DNA of 64,000 bases from contig JAEUHE010000065.1 in assembly GCA_016793885.1 (NCBI GenBank), forward strand, positions 1-64,000. The letters run 5' to 3'. Both the position numbers and the translations under genes were made by a program. Shown here one piece after another: positions 11,101-18,199 of this stretch. Every line of letters begins with the position of its first letter. Position 1 is the first letter of the stretch. Source of the DNA: Verrucomicrobiales bacterium (GTDB taxonomy: Bacteria; Verrucomicrobiota; Verrucomicrobiia; Limisphaerales; UBA11320). Below the pieces are notes generated by a model. The model was not told the DNA's origin. It searched no databases and saw only the letters and a list, made by a program, of their open reading frames with translations.

Positions 11101-11365
11101 ATACATCGCCGGAACCAATCCGCGCGACCTCGGAAGCTCCTTGCGGTTGACGGTTCTGTCGGAGTCGGGAGCGCTCCAGCTCCGTTTTTCGGCCTTGGCT
11201 GGCCGCACCTACACCGTGTTTCGACGGAGCCAGATCGCGGATGGAGAATGGGTCGCGTTCGCGCAGATCCCCTCCGAACCGAATGACCGCGCCATTTCCA
11301 CTGAAGTTCCTGCCGGGTTGCCGGGGGTGAGTCAGTATTTCCGTCTGGTCGTTTCGAAGCCCTAG
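5153..11365 (+). CDS. giant secreted CotH-kinase-family protein with lamin-tail domains
   Basis: Exported protein of about 2070 aa. ATG 5153 gives a good signal peptide (MKLCTLGVLVCAVVLVPASSFA); a TTG at 5132 is a weaker start. Domains in order, approximate residues: lamin-tail domain (25-175), jelly-roll like that of beta-galactosidases (190-345, LRPLVDDGAVIYLNG), discoidin-like module (351-540), second lamin-tail (561-676), second jelly-roll (682-870, LRPVIDDGAVFYLNG), second module (883-1045), third lamin-tail (1063-1196), carbohydrate-binding-like region (1203-1343), CotH kinase-like domain (1483-1850), a DxDxDG calcium-type repeat (from 1943) and a C-terminal tail. The CotH part holds PWDMD at 1763-1767, matching the acidic metal-binding motif of the family. 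CotH proteins phosphorylate secreted proteins in spore formers; the role here is unknown. Confidence 0.9.
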   Translation: MKLCTLGVLVCAVVLVPASSFANGLVVFNEVMYHPVDEEPKREWVELHNQNVVDVDLSGWRLTEGIGYTFPTGTLIRGGGYLVVAIDPGTMAAEVDGANVVGPFTGRLSNSGERLELRDLSGRLMDSLSYGVDGNWPVGPDGGGVSLAKRNPRVASDSSSDWGVSAELGGTPGRANFAGAILTGPAIQELRWDAAWRYQDEGVDLGDSWRAPNFDASAWKTGSGLFVSGETPVPGPRGTVLAAGPNTYYFRTSLTIQGDPASRVWTLRPLVDDGAVIYLNGVESARINMRTGVVAYATQAASSVGNPAVGPTLTIPASQWVEGENQIAVEVHQNSGLTNSGLRVIPVSGVTVTWDGKDGDYFSAASPASAPANDASTTTGTLAVGSSNTNLVRNLNDGRYGARSSWTPLGSDTSPFVYLNFKRQIGVLSVAWSRDNGDTTESECGGTCTDGSLGNYTLQYTLAADPATLTATGSNPTNSWTTLATVQHLSVQPGFTPSLRHRFALATTSGLPIQATAIRLRVPAGASVDELEVNTPSLSNSDAVFGIEVASAPLLPPPPALRFNEVSDARRSGFWLELINVGEAAVSLDGVEIVRSGGTPGRFVGSAGSINPGEMRVLTQAELGFSAEDNQKLFLYGAAGSALLDAVTVRTRVRGRSADGLGDWQFPVGASPGASNRFALQRDVVINEIMYRHRPIDASPAIVSNLVMLPLGAAWKYHDGGLDLGSGWRSSSYDDSLWPAGDGLFQFAAASLPAAAATTLAPGRQTYYFRTRFQLSQVDSDQSVFLRPVIDDGAVFYLNGEELGRVNLPAGTIIYSTSASENVLDADFGQPVVIPASRLRVGENVLAVEVHQRVGATTSTGITINGGGLRLVEEGPVGNTAPNNLAREAGASPFAINSLAGFPIHNVVGLTDGVYGNGNSWIGNSGTPGYAAVRLAGVRTVSSIAFGRDNQGTLGDRTLGTYTVQYTEVASPDTTTTATGDSKTGWKTIGTLNYQSAGSGLFSNPSRRHRFTFNPVEATAIRLLVPATGIGGGTCIDELEINPPETAGDVVFGAELVMSTTLAPAVPFSTSPEEWIELHNRGANPVDLSGWRLDGGIDYVFPAGVTIPAQGYIVVAREAAALRTLWPEVATRIWGDFEGRLSSGERVSIKDAFGNLANEVRVFGGVWSDGGGSSLELIDPHADNDHRSAWADSDETQRSDWQTVTYRMISGQRFGSSDWNEFRIGMLDAGECLMDDISVVRDPRGVRQQLIQNGDFEVTTGATRWRLLGNHDGSQIISEPGNPANHVLKVSATGPARTSHNHIESSFVGNTRLVDRQEYEVSYRAKWLAGSPQLHTSAYFQRLARATLLTMPRRHGTPGAVNSRRVPNAGPVLSQLHHSPLTPRTNEPVIITVQASDPDEVASAILSYRVNPAATYTNVPMDRGLDGLWRGAIPGFAAGKVVQFYVRAEDALGVASFAPADGPRSRALYQVTDNQSSRVAAREFRLIQFDADRDALLRSTNVMSQQRQRGTVIYNRNEVFYDIGVRLHGSAAGRARDGDDYMSYDVEFSPDQLFRGIHSHVGIDRSGRAPNVRQQDEIYVLHMFHRAGLPCHRVDLCYFIAPRTGHTGPAILQLGAYDGLFVEEQFGEDGAVYNLDLTYEPSTTVNGNYESLKLPVPLQAHIGTDFADLGDDKEQYRYPFNTRLNERADDFSGIMRLCKTMGAPQVQFNAQIGTALDVDRAARHTALTILCGIGDNYFSSTPSLPHNARIFTPSDGGMASFLPWDMDFVFTQPTDSSIFPTTSANISKLINFPATRRLYLWHVNDLCQGAFNSGYLGPWLAHYGTVVGQNYSAASTYIQSRRAAALRQLPVAVPFAITNNGGNSFEVATNQVTLSGTAWIDIRALRLAGNSNSLAVNWVDVTRWQVTLPLARGANSLVLEAMGAGTNIVAVDQIVITSTASGADADLDGDGMPDEWELANGLNPAVADATGDLDADGLSNLQEYIAGTNPRDLGSSLRLTVLSESGALQLRFSALAGRTYTVFRRSQIADGEWVAFAQIPSEPNDRAISTEVPAGLPGVSQYFRLVVSKP

Positions 11366-11366
11366 C

Positions 11367-11419
11367 GGCGGATGCCGCCGCCAGAAGGCACTGCGTGCCT
11401 AGAGATAACAGCCTTCTGG
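11367..11419. repeat. nested palindromes just after the CotH gene
   Basis: GGCGG-ATG-CCGCC (11367-11379) is followed by a larger hairpin with arms CCAGAAGG (11381-11388) and CCTTCTGG (11412-11419), which contains an inner hairpin GGCAC-TGC-GTGCC (11387-11399). It starts two bases after the stop codon. There is no T-run, so a Rho-independent terminator is not clear. It may be a transcript-stabilising hairpin or a dispersed palindrome. Confidence 0.5.
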
Positions 11420-11533
11420 TATCCAAGGGCTTTGGCCACGAGTTTCGGGACAGGCCGTTGGTCGTGCATGTAATTTCGAGTTCATTTTTTGGAATCGTTC
11501 AGTCAACAACCCAAAACAAGAAAGGTCAGAGAG

Positions 11534-14500
11534 ATGAATCTGCATACTCACACGTTCAGCTCAGTATCCTGCCGTCTCCGCGGTTGGAGCGCAGGGCTGG
11601 CAGTTGCCGGCCTGATGCCGGCCCTGGTCGGTCAACTCGAAGCGGCCCACCCCCGAGTGATCCTTACTCCGTCCCCCGGCTTTTCCATTAGCTGGGATGG
11701 AAACAACGGTGGGTACAGCAGTCCGGACGCCGGAGCCTCTGCTCCCGACAATGAGGCCAGTGTCGGCCGGGGTTCGATACCTCTCGGCAGCTCCGAGCTC
11801 GGGTTGGGATCTCACCTGATCCAGCACATTAACGACGGTTTATATGGCAACTCGCACAGCTGGATTTCGGATCGCGGCACCGGTGGCGGAACCGATCCAG
11901 ACCCGTTTTTCGGGGTTGTTTTTCCAGCGCCGGTGGCGTTGCAAAGCATCGCGTGGGGCCGGGACAATGGAGATGCCGTTGAAGGAGCATGCGGGGGAAC
12001 GTGCCGCGATCGGAACGTGGGCATCTACACACTCCAGTTCACCCAGGTCTCCGGGCCGGCCATCGACACCGCTGAAACCGGTGACCCAGCGACCGGTTGG
12101 GCAAACATTGGGACTGTGGAATACGCGGCTGGAACGGACTCGCGGGAGTTTTCCGGGTATCTGCGTCACCGGTTCGAGGTTTCGCAAGGCGGAGCGGCGT
12201 TCAATGCCTCCGCCATTCGAATCAAGGTCTCCGATGGCCTGACGTGTGTGGATGAGCTGGAGGTGAATCCGCCGGAGGATCCGATCCCGCCTCTGAGCAA
12301 CTTTCTGGTCATTGCCAGTCAGCCCGGGTTCAGCATCGACTGGGATGGCAACAACGGAAAACTGAACGATCCTTCGACCCCCGCCTTGGCACCCCAGAAT
12401 CGCGCTAGCGTATCGACGGGAACCAAGGCCTTTGGAAGCAGCGAGCTTGGGCTGAATACGCACTTCATCACGAACGTGAACGATGGTCTCTATGGAAATG
12501 CGCACAGTTGGATCTCGGCGAACGGCATTGGAGGCGCCACCGATCCTGATCCTTACGTCGGTCTCAACTTCGGCGGGCTCATCGAGCTGAAGCGCCTGGC
12601 CTGGAGCCGCGACAATGGCGACGTGGCGGGCGACTGCTGCGGAGGGACTCTGACCGACCGAGCGGTCGGTGTGTACACCCTCCAGGTCACTCGGGTTAAC
12701 AATCCTGGCACCGCCACTGCTGACACGGGCGATGCGGCCACGGGATGGGCGACTGTTGGTACTTTCGAGTATAAGGCAGATGGCGAGCCTTTCACCACGG
12801 CGCTCCGCCACCGCTATGGGCTGGCACTCTCTGCCGGCGGTGGCATTCCAGCGACCGGGCTGCGCCTGAAGGTTTCCAAGGGCGACATGGCCATCGATGA
12901 AATCGAAGTCAACCCGTTCATCGCCGTTGAGGAGGATCTGGGCGACGCTGTGGTCATGACTCCTGAGGGGACCTACAGCATTGCCTGGGATGGAAACGAC
13001 GGTGAGTACAACAGTCCTCTCGCCGGCGCACGCGCTCCGGCACACGATGGCCTGGCCTCGCGCGGAGCTGCGGCGATTGGCAGCAGTGAGTTGGACTTCG
13101 GCATTCATTTCATCCGAAACATCAATGACGGGTTTTATGGAAACAGCAGCAGCTGGATCTCGGATCGCGGGGTAGGGGGGGGGAACGACCAGGACCCGTG
13201 GGTCGGTCTCGCTTTGGGACGTGAGGTTCTCATCAGCACCCTGGCATGGGGACGCGATAACGGCGATGCCACTGAGGGCGGATGCGGCGGCACCTGCACG
13301 GATCGATCCCTGGGCATTTACACCATTCAGGTGACCCGAATTCCGGCACCCGACAAGGAGACCCTGGAGACCGGCGACGCGTCCACGGGATGGGAAACGG
13401 TCGGTACGGTGGACTATCGCCGCGCTGTCGCTCCTGCGTTCAATCCCTCGCTGCGCCATAGTTTCCTAGTCGCCAAAGACGGTCAGCCGATTGCGGCGAC
13501 CGGCGTTCGCGTCAAGGTTTCGGACGGCAACCGCGCGATCGATGAGCTGGAGGTGAACCCGAGTTCGGCCACCACGGCTCCTCCGGTCACGGATCTGCTG
13601 GTCATCAGCCCGGCCTCGGGATTCGGAATCAGCTGGGATCGAAACGACGGCGATTTCGCGAACCCGGTCGCAGGGGCTTCTGCTCCTCGCAATCAAGCTT
13701 TGGCCACTCGTGGTGCTGTGGCCTTCGCCAGCAGTGAGCTGGACTTCGGTGTGCACTTTGTCCGGAACTTGAATGACGGCTTGTATGGGAACAGCCACAG
13801 CTGGATTCCCGACTTCGCGGCGAAGCCCGATGCCAATCCGTTCTGCGGTATCAAGTTCGCTGGGCAGAGGCTCGTCCGCAGCATCGCCTGGGGACGCGAC
13901 AACGGCGACGCCACTGAATCCGCCTGTGGAGGCACTTGCAACGATCGGGCTCTCGGTCTTTACACACTCCAGTTTACCCGAGTGGAAAACCCGGGACTAG
14001 ACCTGGCGGAGACAGGCGATGCCGCCACGGGTTGGGAGACGATCGGAACGGTGAATTACAAGGCCGCCTTTGCCAGTGTGTTCAACCCGCACCTGCGTCA
14101 TCGCTTCGATGTCAGCCAGGGCGGATCGCCGCTGGTGCTTTCGGCTTTGCGAATCAAGGTGCCCAACAACCAGATCGCCATCGACGAAATCGAAGTCAAT
14201 CCCTTCCCCAGCGCTGATGAGAATGTTCTCCTGATGCAGCCAGAGGAGGGTTTTTTTATCGAATGGGATGGCAATAACGGCGATTTCAACTCGCCCTCTA
14301 CCCCCGCCCTGGCGCCTGACAACGATGCGTTGGCGAGCAACGGAGCGACCGCGTTCGGAAGCAGCCAGCTCGACTTTGGCGTTCACTTCATTCCCAACAT
14401 CAATGACGGGATGTATGGCAATGCACACAGCTGGATCGCCGACTTTGCAGCCACGGCGGATGCAGCTCCGGCCATTGGCGTGAGCTTCGGCCGTACGGTG

Positions 14501-15025
14501 GCGGTTGGCAGCATCGCGTGGGGACGAGACAATGGCGATGTCGCTGGTGATTGCTGCGGCGGGACACTCATCGATCGAGCGGCGGGTGCCTACACGCTCC
14601 AGTTCACTCAGGTTGAAAGCCCGAACAATGACACCCCGGAAACCGGAGATCCCAGCACAGGATGGGCCAACATCGGTCGGGTGACCTATCGAGGGGCAGG
14701 TTCGGCGGCCTTCCGTCATCACCTGCGTCATGAGTTCACGGTGAAGCAGAACGATGCACCGATTCCTGCGACGGGCATCCGCTTGCGGGTCTCCAGCAAT
14801 CAGATCGCCATCGACGAGCTGGAAATCAACACCCGGGTTCCAGTGCCGCGTCCGGTCATGTCGATCGTCCGGGATGGGAACGTCGCCGTCCTGAGCTGGC
14901 GCGGGGGCGGGGCTTTGGAAGTCGCCCCGGAGCCGACCGGCCCTTGGACATTCGTGGGCAACGTGACGAATCCGACGCGAGTCCCGCTCGACAATCCGAA
15001 CCGCCAGTTCTTCCGCGTTCGGTAA
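11534..15025 (+). CDS. secreted protein with five tandem discoidin-like modules
   Basis: Exported protein of 1163 aa built almost wholly from five modules of about 200 aa, starting near residues 45, 257, 473, 689 and 897. Each runs in the order F-I-WDGN(N/D)G, INDGxYGNxxSWI, IAWGRDNGD, a two-cysteine motif, DRxxGxYTLQ(F/V)T, TGWxxIGTVxY, LRHRF and IDELEVNP. The C-terminal 60 residues form a short beta-rich tail ending QFFRVR. ATG 11534 is chosen over a TTG at 11489 because it gives a signal peptide ending near LEAA and follows purine-rich AAAGGTCAGAGAG. No catalytic motif is seen. A ligand-binding or adhesive role is inferred from resemblance to F5/8C (discoidin) domains. A strong terminator follows. 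Confidence 0.9.
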   Translation: MNLHTHTFSSVSCRLRGWSAGLAVAGLMPALVGQLEAAHPRVILTPSPGFSISWDGNNGGYSSPDAGASAPDNEASVGRGSIPLGSSELGLGSHLIQHINDGLYGNSHSWISDRGTGGGTDPDPFFGVVFPAPVALQSIAWGRDNGDAVEGACGGTCRDRNVGIYTLQFTQVSGPAIDTAETGDPATGWANIGTVEYAAGTDSREFSGYLRHRFEVSQGGAAFNASAIRIKVSDGLTCVDELEVNPPEDPIPPLSNFLVIASQPGFSIDWDGNNGKLNDPSTPALAPQNRASVSTGTKAFGSSELGLNTHFITNVNDGLYGNAHSWISANGIGGATDPDPYVGLNFGGLIELKRLAWSRDNGDVAGDCCGGTLTDRAVGVYTLQVTRVNNPGTATADTGDAATGWATVGTFEYKADGEPFTTALRHRYGLALSAGGGIPATGLRLKVSKGDMAIDEIEVNPFIAVEEDLGDAVVMTPEGTYSIAWDGNDGEYNSPLAGARAPAHDGLASRGAAAIGSSELDFGIHFIRNINDGFYGNSSSWISDRGVGGGNDQDPWVGLALGREVLISTLAWGRDNGDATEGGCGGTCTDRSLGIYTIQVTRIPAPDKETLETGDASTGWETVGTVDYRRAVAPAFNPSLRHSFLVAKDGQPIAATGVRVKVSDGNRAIDELEVNPSSATTAPPVTDLLVISPASGFGISWDRNDGDFANPVAGASAPRNQALATRGAVAFASSELDFGVHFVRNLNDGLYGNSHSWIPDFAAKPDANPFCGIKFAGQRLVRSIAWGRDNGDATESACGGTCNDRALGLYTLQFTRVENPGLDLAETGDAATGWETIGTVNYKAAFASVFNPHLRHRFDVSQGGSPLVLSALRIKVPNNQIAIDEIEVNPFPSADENVLLMQPEEGFFIEWDGNNGDFNSPSTPALAPDNDALASNGATAFGSSQLDFGVHFIPNINDGMYGNAHSWIADFAATADAAPAIGVSFGRTVAVGSIAWGRDNGDVAGDCCGGTLIDRAAGAYTLQFTQVESPNNDTPETGDPSTGWANIGRVTYRGAGSAAFRHHLRHEFTVKQNDAPIPATGIRLRVSSNQIAIDELEINTRVPVPRPVMSIVRDGNVAVLSWRGGGALEVAPEPTGPWTFVGNVTNPTRVPLDNPNRQFFRVR
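11665..14835 (+). repeat. five diverged in-frame repeats of about 640 bp
   Basis: DNA-level view of the five modules, beginning near 11665, 12304, 12952, 13600 and 14223. They are clearly diverged (different cysteine motifs, different loop lengths), so they are old intragenic duplications and not an assembly artefact. The same module occurs once in the sensor kinase and twice in the CotH protein. Confidence 0.85.
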
Positions 15026-15048
15026 GGACTACTTGAACTCATCTCCAG

Positions 15049-15085
15049 CCCGGCATTGATTCGAAAGAATCGGTGCCGGGTTTTT
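15049..15085 (+). terminator. Rho-independent terminator of the tandem-module gene
   Basis: CCCGGCA...TGCCGGG encloses a second stem GATTC/GAATC with a GAAA tetraloop (15049-15080) and is followed by five T residues (15081-15085). It lies 24 bp after the stop codon at 15025. Confidence 0.92.
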
Positions 15086-15145
15086 CCATTCGAGAGGCGG
15101 GTTGAGTGAGGGGTTACCAAGCCTGGCGGCCTGGGTACGGCGAGA

Positions 15146-15231
15146 TGGTGGTAGGAACTGGATTCGAACCAGTGAAGGCGTAAGCCAGCAGATTTACAGT
15201 CTGCCCCCGTTGGCCACTTGGGTATCCTACC
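15146..15231 (-). tRNA. tRNA-Tyr (GTA anticodon)
   Basis: Reading the minus strand, the acceptor arm GGTAGGA (from 15231) pairs with TCCTACC near the 3' end, and CCA is encoded (15146-15148). The anticodon arm GCAGACTGTAAATCTGC carries GTA, followed by a long class II variable arm and a TTCGAATCC T-loop, all typical of bacterial tRNA-Tyr. The length of 86 nt includes CCA. Confidence 0.95.
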
Positions 15232-15327
15232 CGCCGTCTCTTGTCCATCGGACGAAGAGCGGCCAGATTAAGCCAAAGCCAGGGGTATCTTGTCAATGGA
15301 AGGAACTAGCTGTTTTTAGGTCGCGAT

Positions 15328-16701
15328 TTAGCTCGCCGACCCGGCTTCGGTGATGGCGGCCTCCAGGATGGTTAGAGCGCGGTCCATTTCTTGCCTCGAG
15401 ATGGTCAAGGCGGGGGTCAGTGTGAGGATGTTTCCCATGGTGATTTTGAAGCTGAGTCCCTTGGAAAAGCAGGAATACATGACTCGTTCAGCAAGTTCTG
15501 CCGCGCGGGAATCGGAGCCGTGGCTTGAACCCAGCACGACGCCCATCAAGAGGCCCAGCCCTCGCACTTCGGCGATTACTGGGTGCCGAGCCTTCATGGC
15601 TTGCAGCCGTCCCAGCGTGTAGGCCCCCAGCTCGGTCGTTCGGGCGAGGAGGTTTTCCTTGTGAATAATGTCGAGGGTGGCCAACCCCGCCGCGCAGGCC
15701 ACGGGATTCTTCTCGTGGGTGTAGTGGCCGAGCGCGCGGTCTTGCATCGCGCTATTCAGTGAGTCCCTGGCCAGGAGCGCTGCGAGCGGGAACACGCCTC
15801 CTCCGAGTCCCTTGCCCAGCACCAGCATGTCGGGAACCACATCGAAATGCTCGACGGCGAACAGGCGTCCCGTTCGTCCCAGGCAGGTCGGGATCTCGTC
15901 CAAAATCAACAAGGCGCCATGACGGTCGCAAGCGGCTCGGATCCGCTTCCAGTAGTCGAGCGGCGGGATGAAGGGAGTGCACCGCACGGTTTCCGCGATC
16001 ACGGATGCGACATCCCCCTCTTTCTCCATGACATACTCCACATAGTCGGCGCAGCTGAGGTTGCACGAGCCGGCGCAACGAAATGGGCACTCGCTGGGGT
16101 TGGGGGGCGGGACATGCTCGCATCCGGGTAGCAGTGGGCCGCACCCCTTGCGAAACATAGCCTCGCCACCAACCGAGATGGCATCGAGCGAGGCTCCATG
16201 GAACGAATCCCACATCGAGATGGTTTTGTAGCGTCCGGTGGCAACTCGAGCGAGCTTGATGGCCATGCCGATGGCCAGGCTGCCGGCCGGGGCAAAGAGG
16301 ACGCGTTTCAGATCGCCGGGAGCGAGCTCGGTTAAGCGTTTGGCCAGCTCGATCGCCGGAACGTTGGTGTAGCGTCGTGGGCAGAAGGACAGTTCTTGGA
16401 GCTGGTGAGTGATGGCCTCGATCACTTCGGGATGAGCGAAACCTACCTGGTGCACATTGTTGCCATGAAAGTCGAGCAGCGTGCGCCCCCGAGTATCGGT
16501 GAATTCCGGGCCTTTGCAGCCGGTCAACACATTCAGGCAGGGCGTCGAGAGAGACTGATGAAGAAAGTAGCGCGCATCCTCCGCCAGCAAGGCTCGGGTC
16601 TCGGCATCGATGTGCTGCGAGGACCAGGCCTTCCGTTGCGGGGATTGGTTGAGATCCCCCTCGGACCTTAGCCCTTCCAGCGGATCTAGGGAATCAGACA
16701 T
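15328..16701 (-). CDS. pbfA: class III PLP enzyme, probable (R)-1-hydroxy-2-aminoethylphosphonate ammonia-lyase
   Basis: Fold-type I PLP enzyme of 457 aa from the class III aminotransferase family. The PLP lysine is K297 (LGKGLGGG) and D268/E269 lie in LILDEIPTCLGRTGR. A cysteine-rich stretch near 194-217 (CEHV...CPFRC...CNLSC) is unusual for ordinary ornithine-type aminotransferases. It is the last gene of a phnW-phnA-phnY cluster, 67 bp after phnY. Known biology: PbfA, a class III family member found in aminoethylphosphonate clusters, converts (R)-1-hydroxy-2-aminoethylphosphonate to phosphonoacetaldehyde and ammonia, feeding PhnY. The specific call rests on context. An ordinary aminotransferase is the alternative. 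Confidence 0.72.
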   Translation of the reverse strand: MSDSLDPLEGLRSEGDLNQSPQRKAWSSQHIDAETRALLAEDARYFLHQSLSTPCLNVLTGCKGPEFTDTRGRTLLDFHGNNVHQVGFAHPEVIEAITHQLQELSFCPRRYTNVPAIELAKRLTELAPGDLKRVLFAPAGSLAIGMAIKLARVATGRYKTISMWDSFHGASLDAISVGGEAMFRKGCGPLLPGCEHVPPPNPSECPFRCAGSCNLSCADYVEYVMEKEGDVASVIAETVRCTPFIPPLDYWKRIRAACDRHGALLILDEIPTCLGRTGRLFAVEHFDVVPDMLVLGKGLGGGVFPLAALLARDSLNSAMQDRALGHYTHEKNPVACAAGLATLDIIHKENLLARTTELGAYTLGRLQAMKARHPVIAEVRGLGLLMGVVLGSSHGSDSRAAELAERVMYSCFSKGLSFKITMGNILTLTPALTISRQEMDRALTILEAAITEAGSAS

Positions 16702-16768
16702 AGGTCCTCTCCGCGTGAGGGTGGGCGTTTACTTCATTCATGACAGCTAAATCTTGCGGCGGGGCGGA

Positions 16769-18184
16769 TCACCAGGGAAGGCTGAACGTTTTGACGAAAC
16801 TAAAACACTTAATGGCTTCGATGACTCCCTCCTTAATGCCGAGCCCGCTGTCCTTGATTCCGCCAAACGGGCTGCTCTCGATGCGGAAGCCCGGCACTTC
16901 GTTGATGTTCACCGTGCCACATTTGAGGCGCTTGACCGCCTGGAGTGCGGAGTCGAGAGAGCGGGTGACCACTCCCGAACTGAGCCCGAAGGCGGTGCTG
17001 TTGGCGAGTTCGATGGCATCGTCGAGGCTCTTGATGGCCAAGATGGGCGCCAGTGGGCCGAAGCTTTCGCAATCGACCATGCGGCAACCGCGTGGGACCT
17101 GGCTGATGACCGTGGGAGGATAGAGGGCGCCCCGGCGTTCTCCCCCAATCAGCACTCGAGCCCCGGCGGCGACTGCTTCCTTGACCACTGTGTCGAGATA
17201 GATGGCGGAGTTTTCGTCGATTACCGTCCCGACGCGAGTCGCCTCGTCCAAGGGATCGCCACAGACGTATTCCCGGGTTTTGGCCACCAGGCGATCGGTG
17301 AACTCCGCCAGGATTTTCTGGTGGATGAGCAGCCTCTTGACGGCGGTGCAGCGCTGTCCGGAATTGCGATAGCTACCCTCGGCGGCCAGATGCACAGCCA
17401 GATCCAGATCGGCATCCTCCAGGACAATCAGCGGATCGTTGCCGCCGAGCTCCAGCACCAGCTTTTTATAGCCGGCATTGGCCGCGATCCGTTTGCCGAC
17501 CTCGACACTTCCAGTGAAGGACACCAGTTCCACGCCGGGATCGACAACCAGCGGCTCTGTGACTTCCGAACGCGACCCCAGCAGCACGCTCAACATGGGT
17601 CCTGGCAACCCAGCCTCGTAGAGCAGTTCGGCGAACTTCAGGGCAGTCAATGGCGTCTTTTCCGACGGTTTGAGGATGATCGGGGTGCCCGCGGCGATGG
17701 CGGGCGCGAGCTTATGCGCCACCTGGTTCAGCGGGTGGTTGAAGGGCGTGATGCAGACGGCGCAGCCCAGGGGTTCCCTGAGGGTGAAGATTTTGCGCTC
17801 CTTCCCCTGCGGTGAGACGTCGCAGGAAAAAATCTGGCCGTCATCACGCAACGCTTCGATCGAAGCAAAGCGCAATACGTCCAACGCACGGCCGGTTTCA
17901 TAGCGACCTTCCCGAATGCAGAGCCCCGCCTCGCTGGCGATGAGGTGTGCGAATTCATCGCGTCGGGCCTCGAGCAGCAGCCGGGCCTTGTCGAGGATCA
18001 TCGAGCGTTGGTAGCGTGACGGGGTTTCCTTGAAGGCACGGGCGGCCGCGATCGCTTCTTCTGTCTGGGCATGAAGGGCCAAGGTCACCGTGCCCACGAC
18101 AGCCCCGTTGTAGGGGCTTTTCACCGTCAATTCAGGGCCGGCCGTGGCGGGCTTTCCGGCAACATAGCAAGGGAGCTTCAGCAT
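16769..18184 (-). CDS. phnY: phosphonoacetaldehyde dehydrogenase
   Basis: Aldehyde dehydrogenase of about 471 aa that would oxidise phosphonoacetaldehyde to phosphonoacetate with NAD. The family catalytic residues are in place: C279 (NSGQRCT), general base E245 (LELGGND) and N149 (TPFNHP), with SFTGS in the cofactor site. ATG 18184 lies 15 bp after the phnA stop and gives MLKLPCYVAGK; an in-frame TTG at 18199 is less likely. The substrate is assigned from its place between phnA and pbfA; by family alone it is a generic aldehyde dehydrogenase. Confidence 0.85.
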   Translation of the reverse strand: MLKLPCYVAGKPATAGPELTVKSPYNGAVVGTVTLALHAQTEEAIAAARAFKETPSRYQRSMILDKARLLLEARRDEFAHLIASEAGLCIREGRYETGRALDVLRFASIEALRDDGQIFSCDVSPQGKERKIFTLREPLGCAVCITPFNHPLNQVAHKLAPAIAAGTPIILKPSEKTPLTALKFAELLYEAGLPGPMLSVLLGSRSEVTEPLVVDPGVELVSFTGSVEVGKRIAANAGYKKLVLELGGNDPLIVLEDADLDLAVHLAAEGSYRNSGQRCTAVKRLLIHQKILAEFTDRLVAKTREYVCGDPLDEATRVGTVIDENSAIYLDTVVKEAVAAGARVLIGGERRGALYPPTVISQVPRGCRMVDCESFGPLAPILAIKSLDDAIELANSTAFGLSSGVVTRSLDSALQAVKRLKCGTVNINEVPGFRIESSPFGGIKDSGLGIKEGVIEAIKCFSFVKTFSLPW

Positions 18185-18199
18185 AGATCGGGTTCTCAA

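Noticed and set aside
11665-14835. Five repeats as an assembly duplication
   Set aside because: Modules differ in sequence, loop length and cysteine pattern, so they are true diverged repeats.
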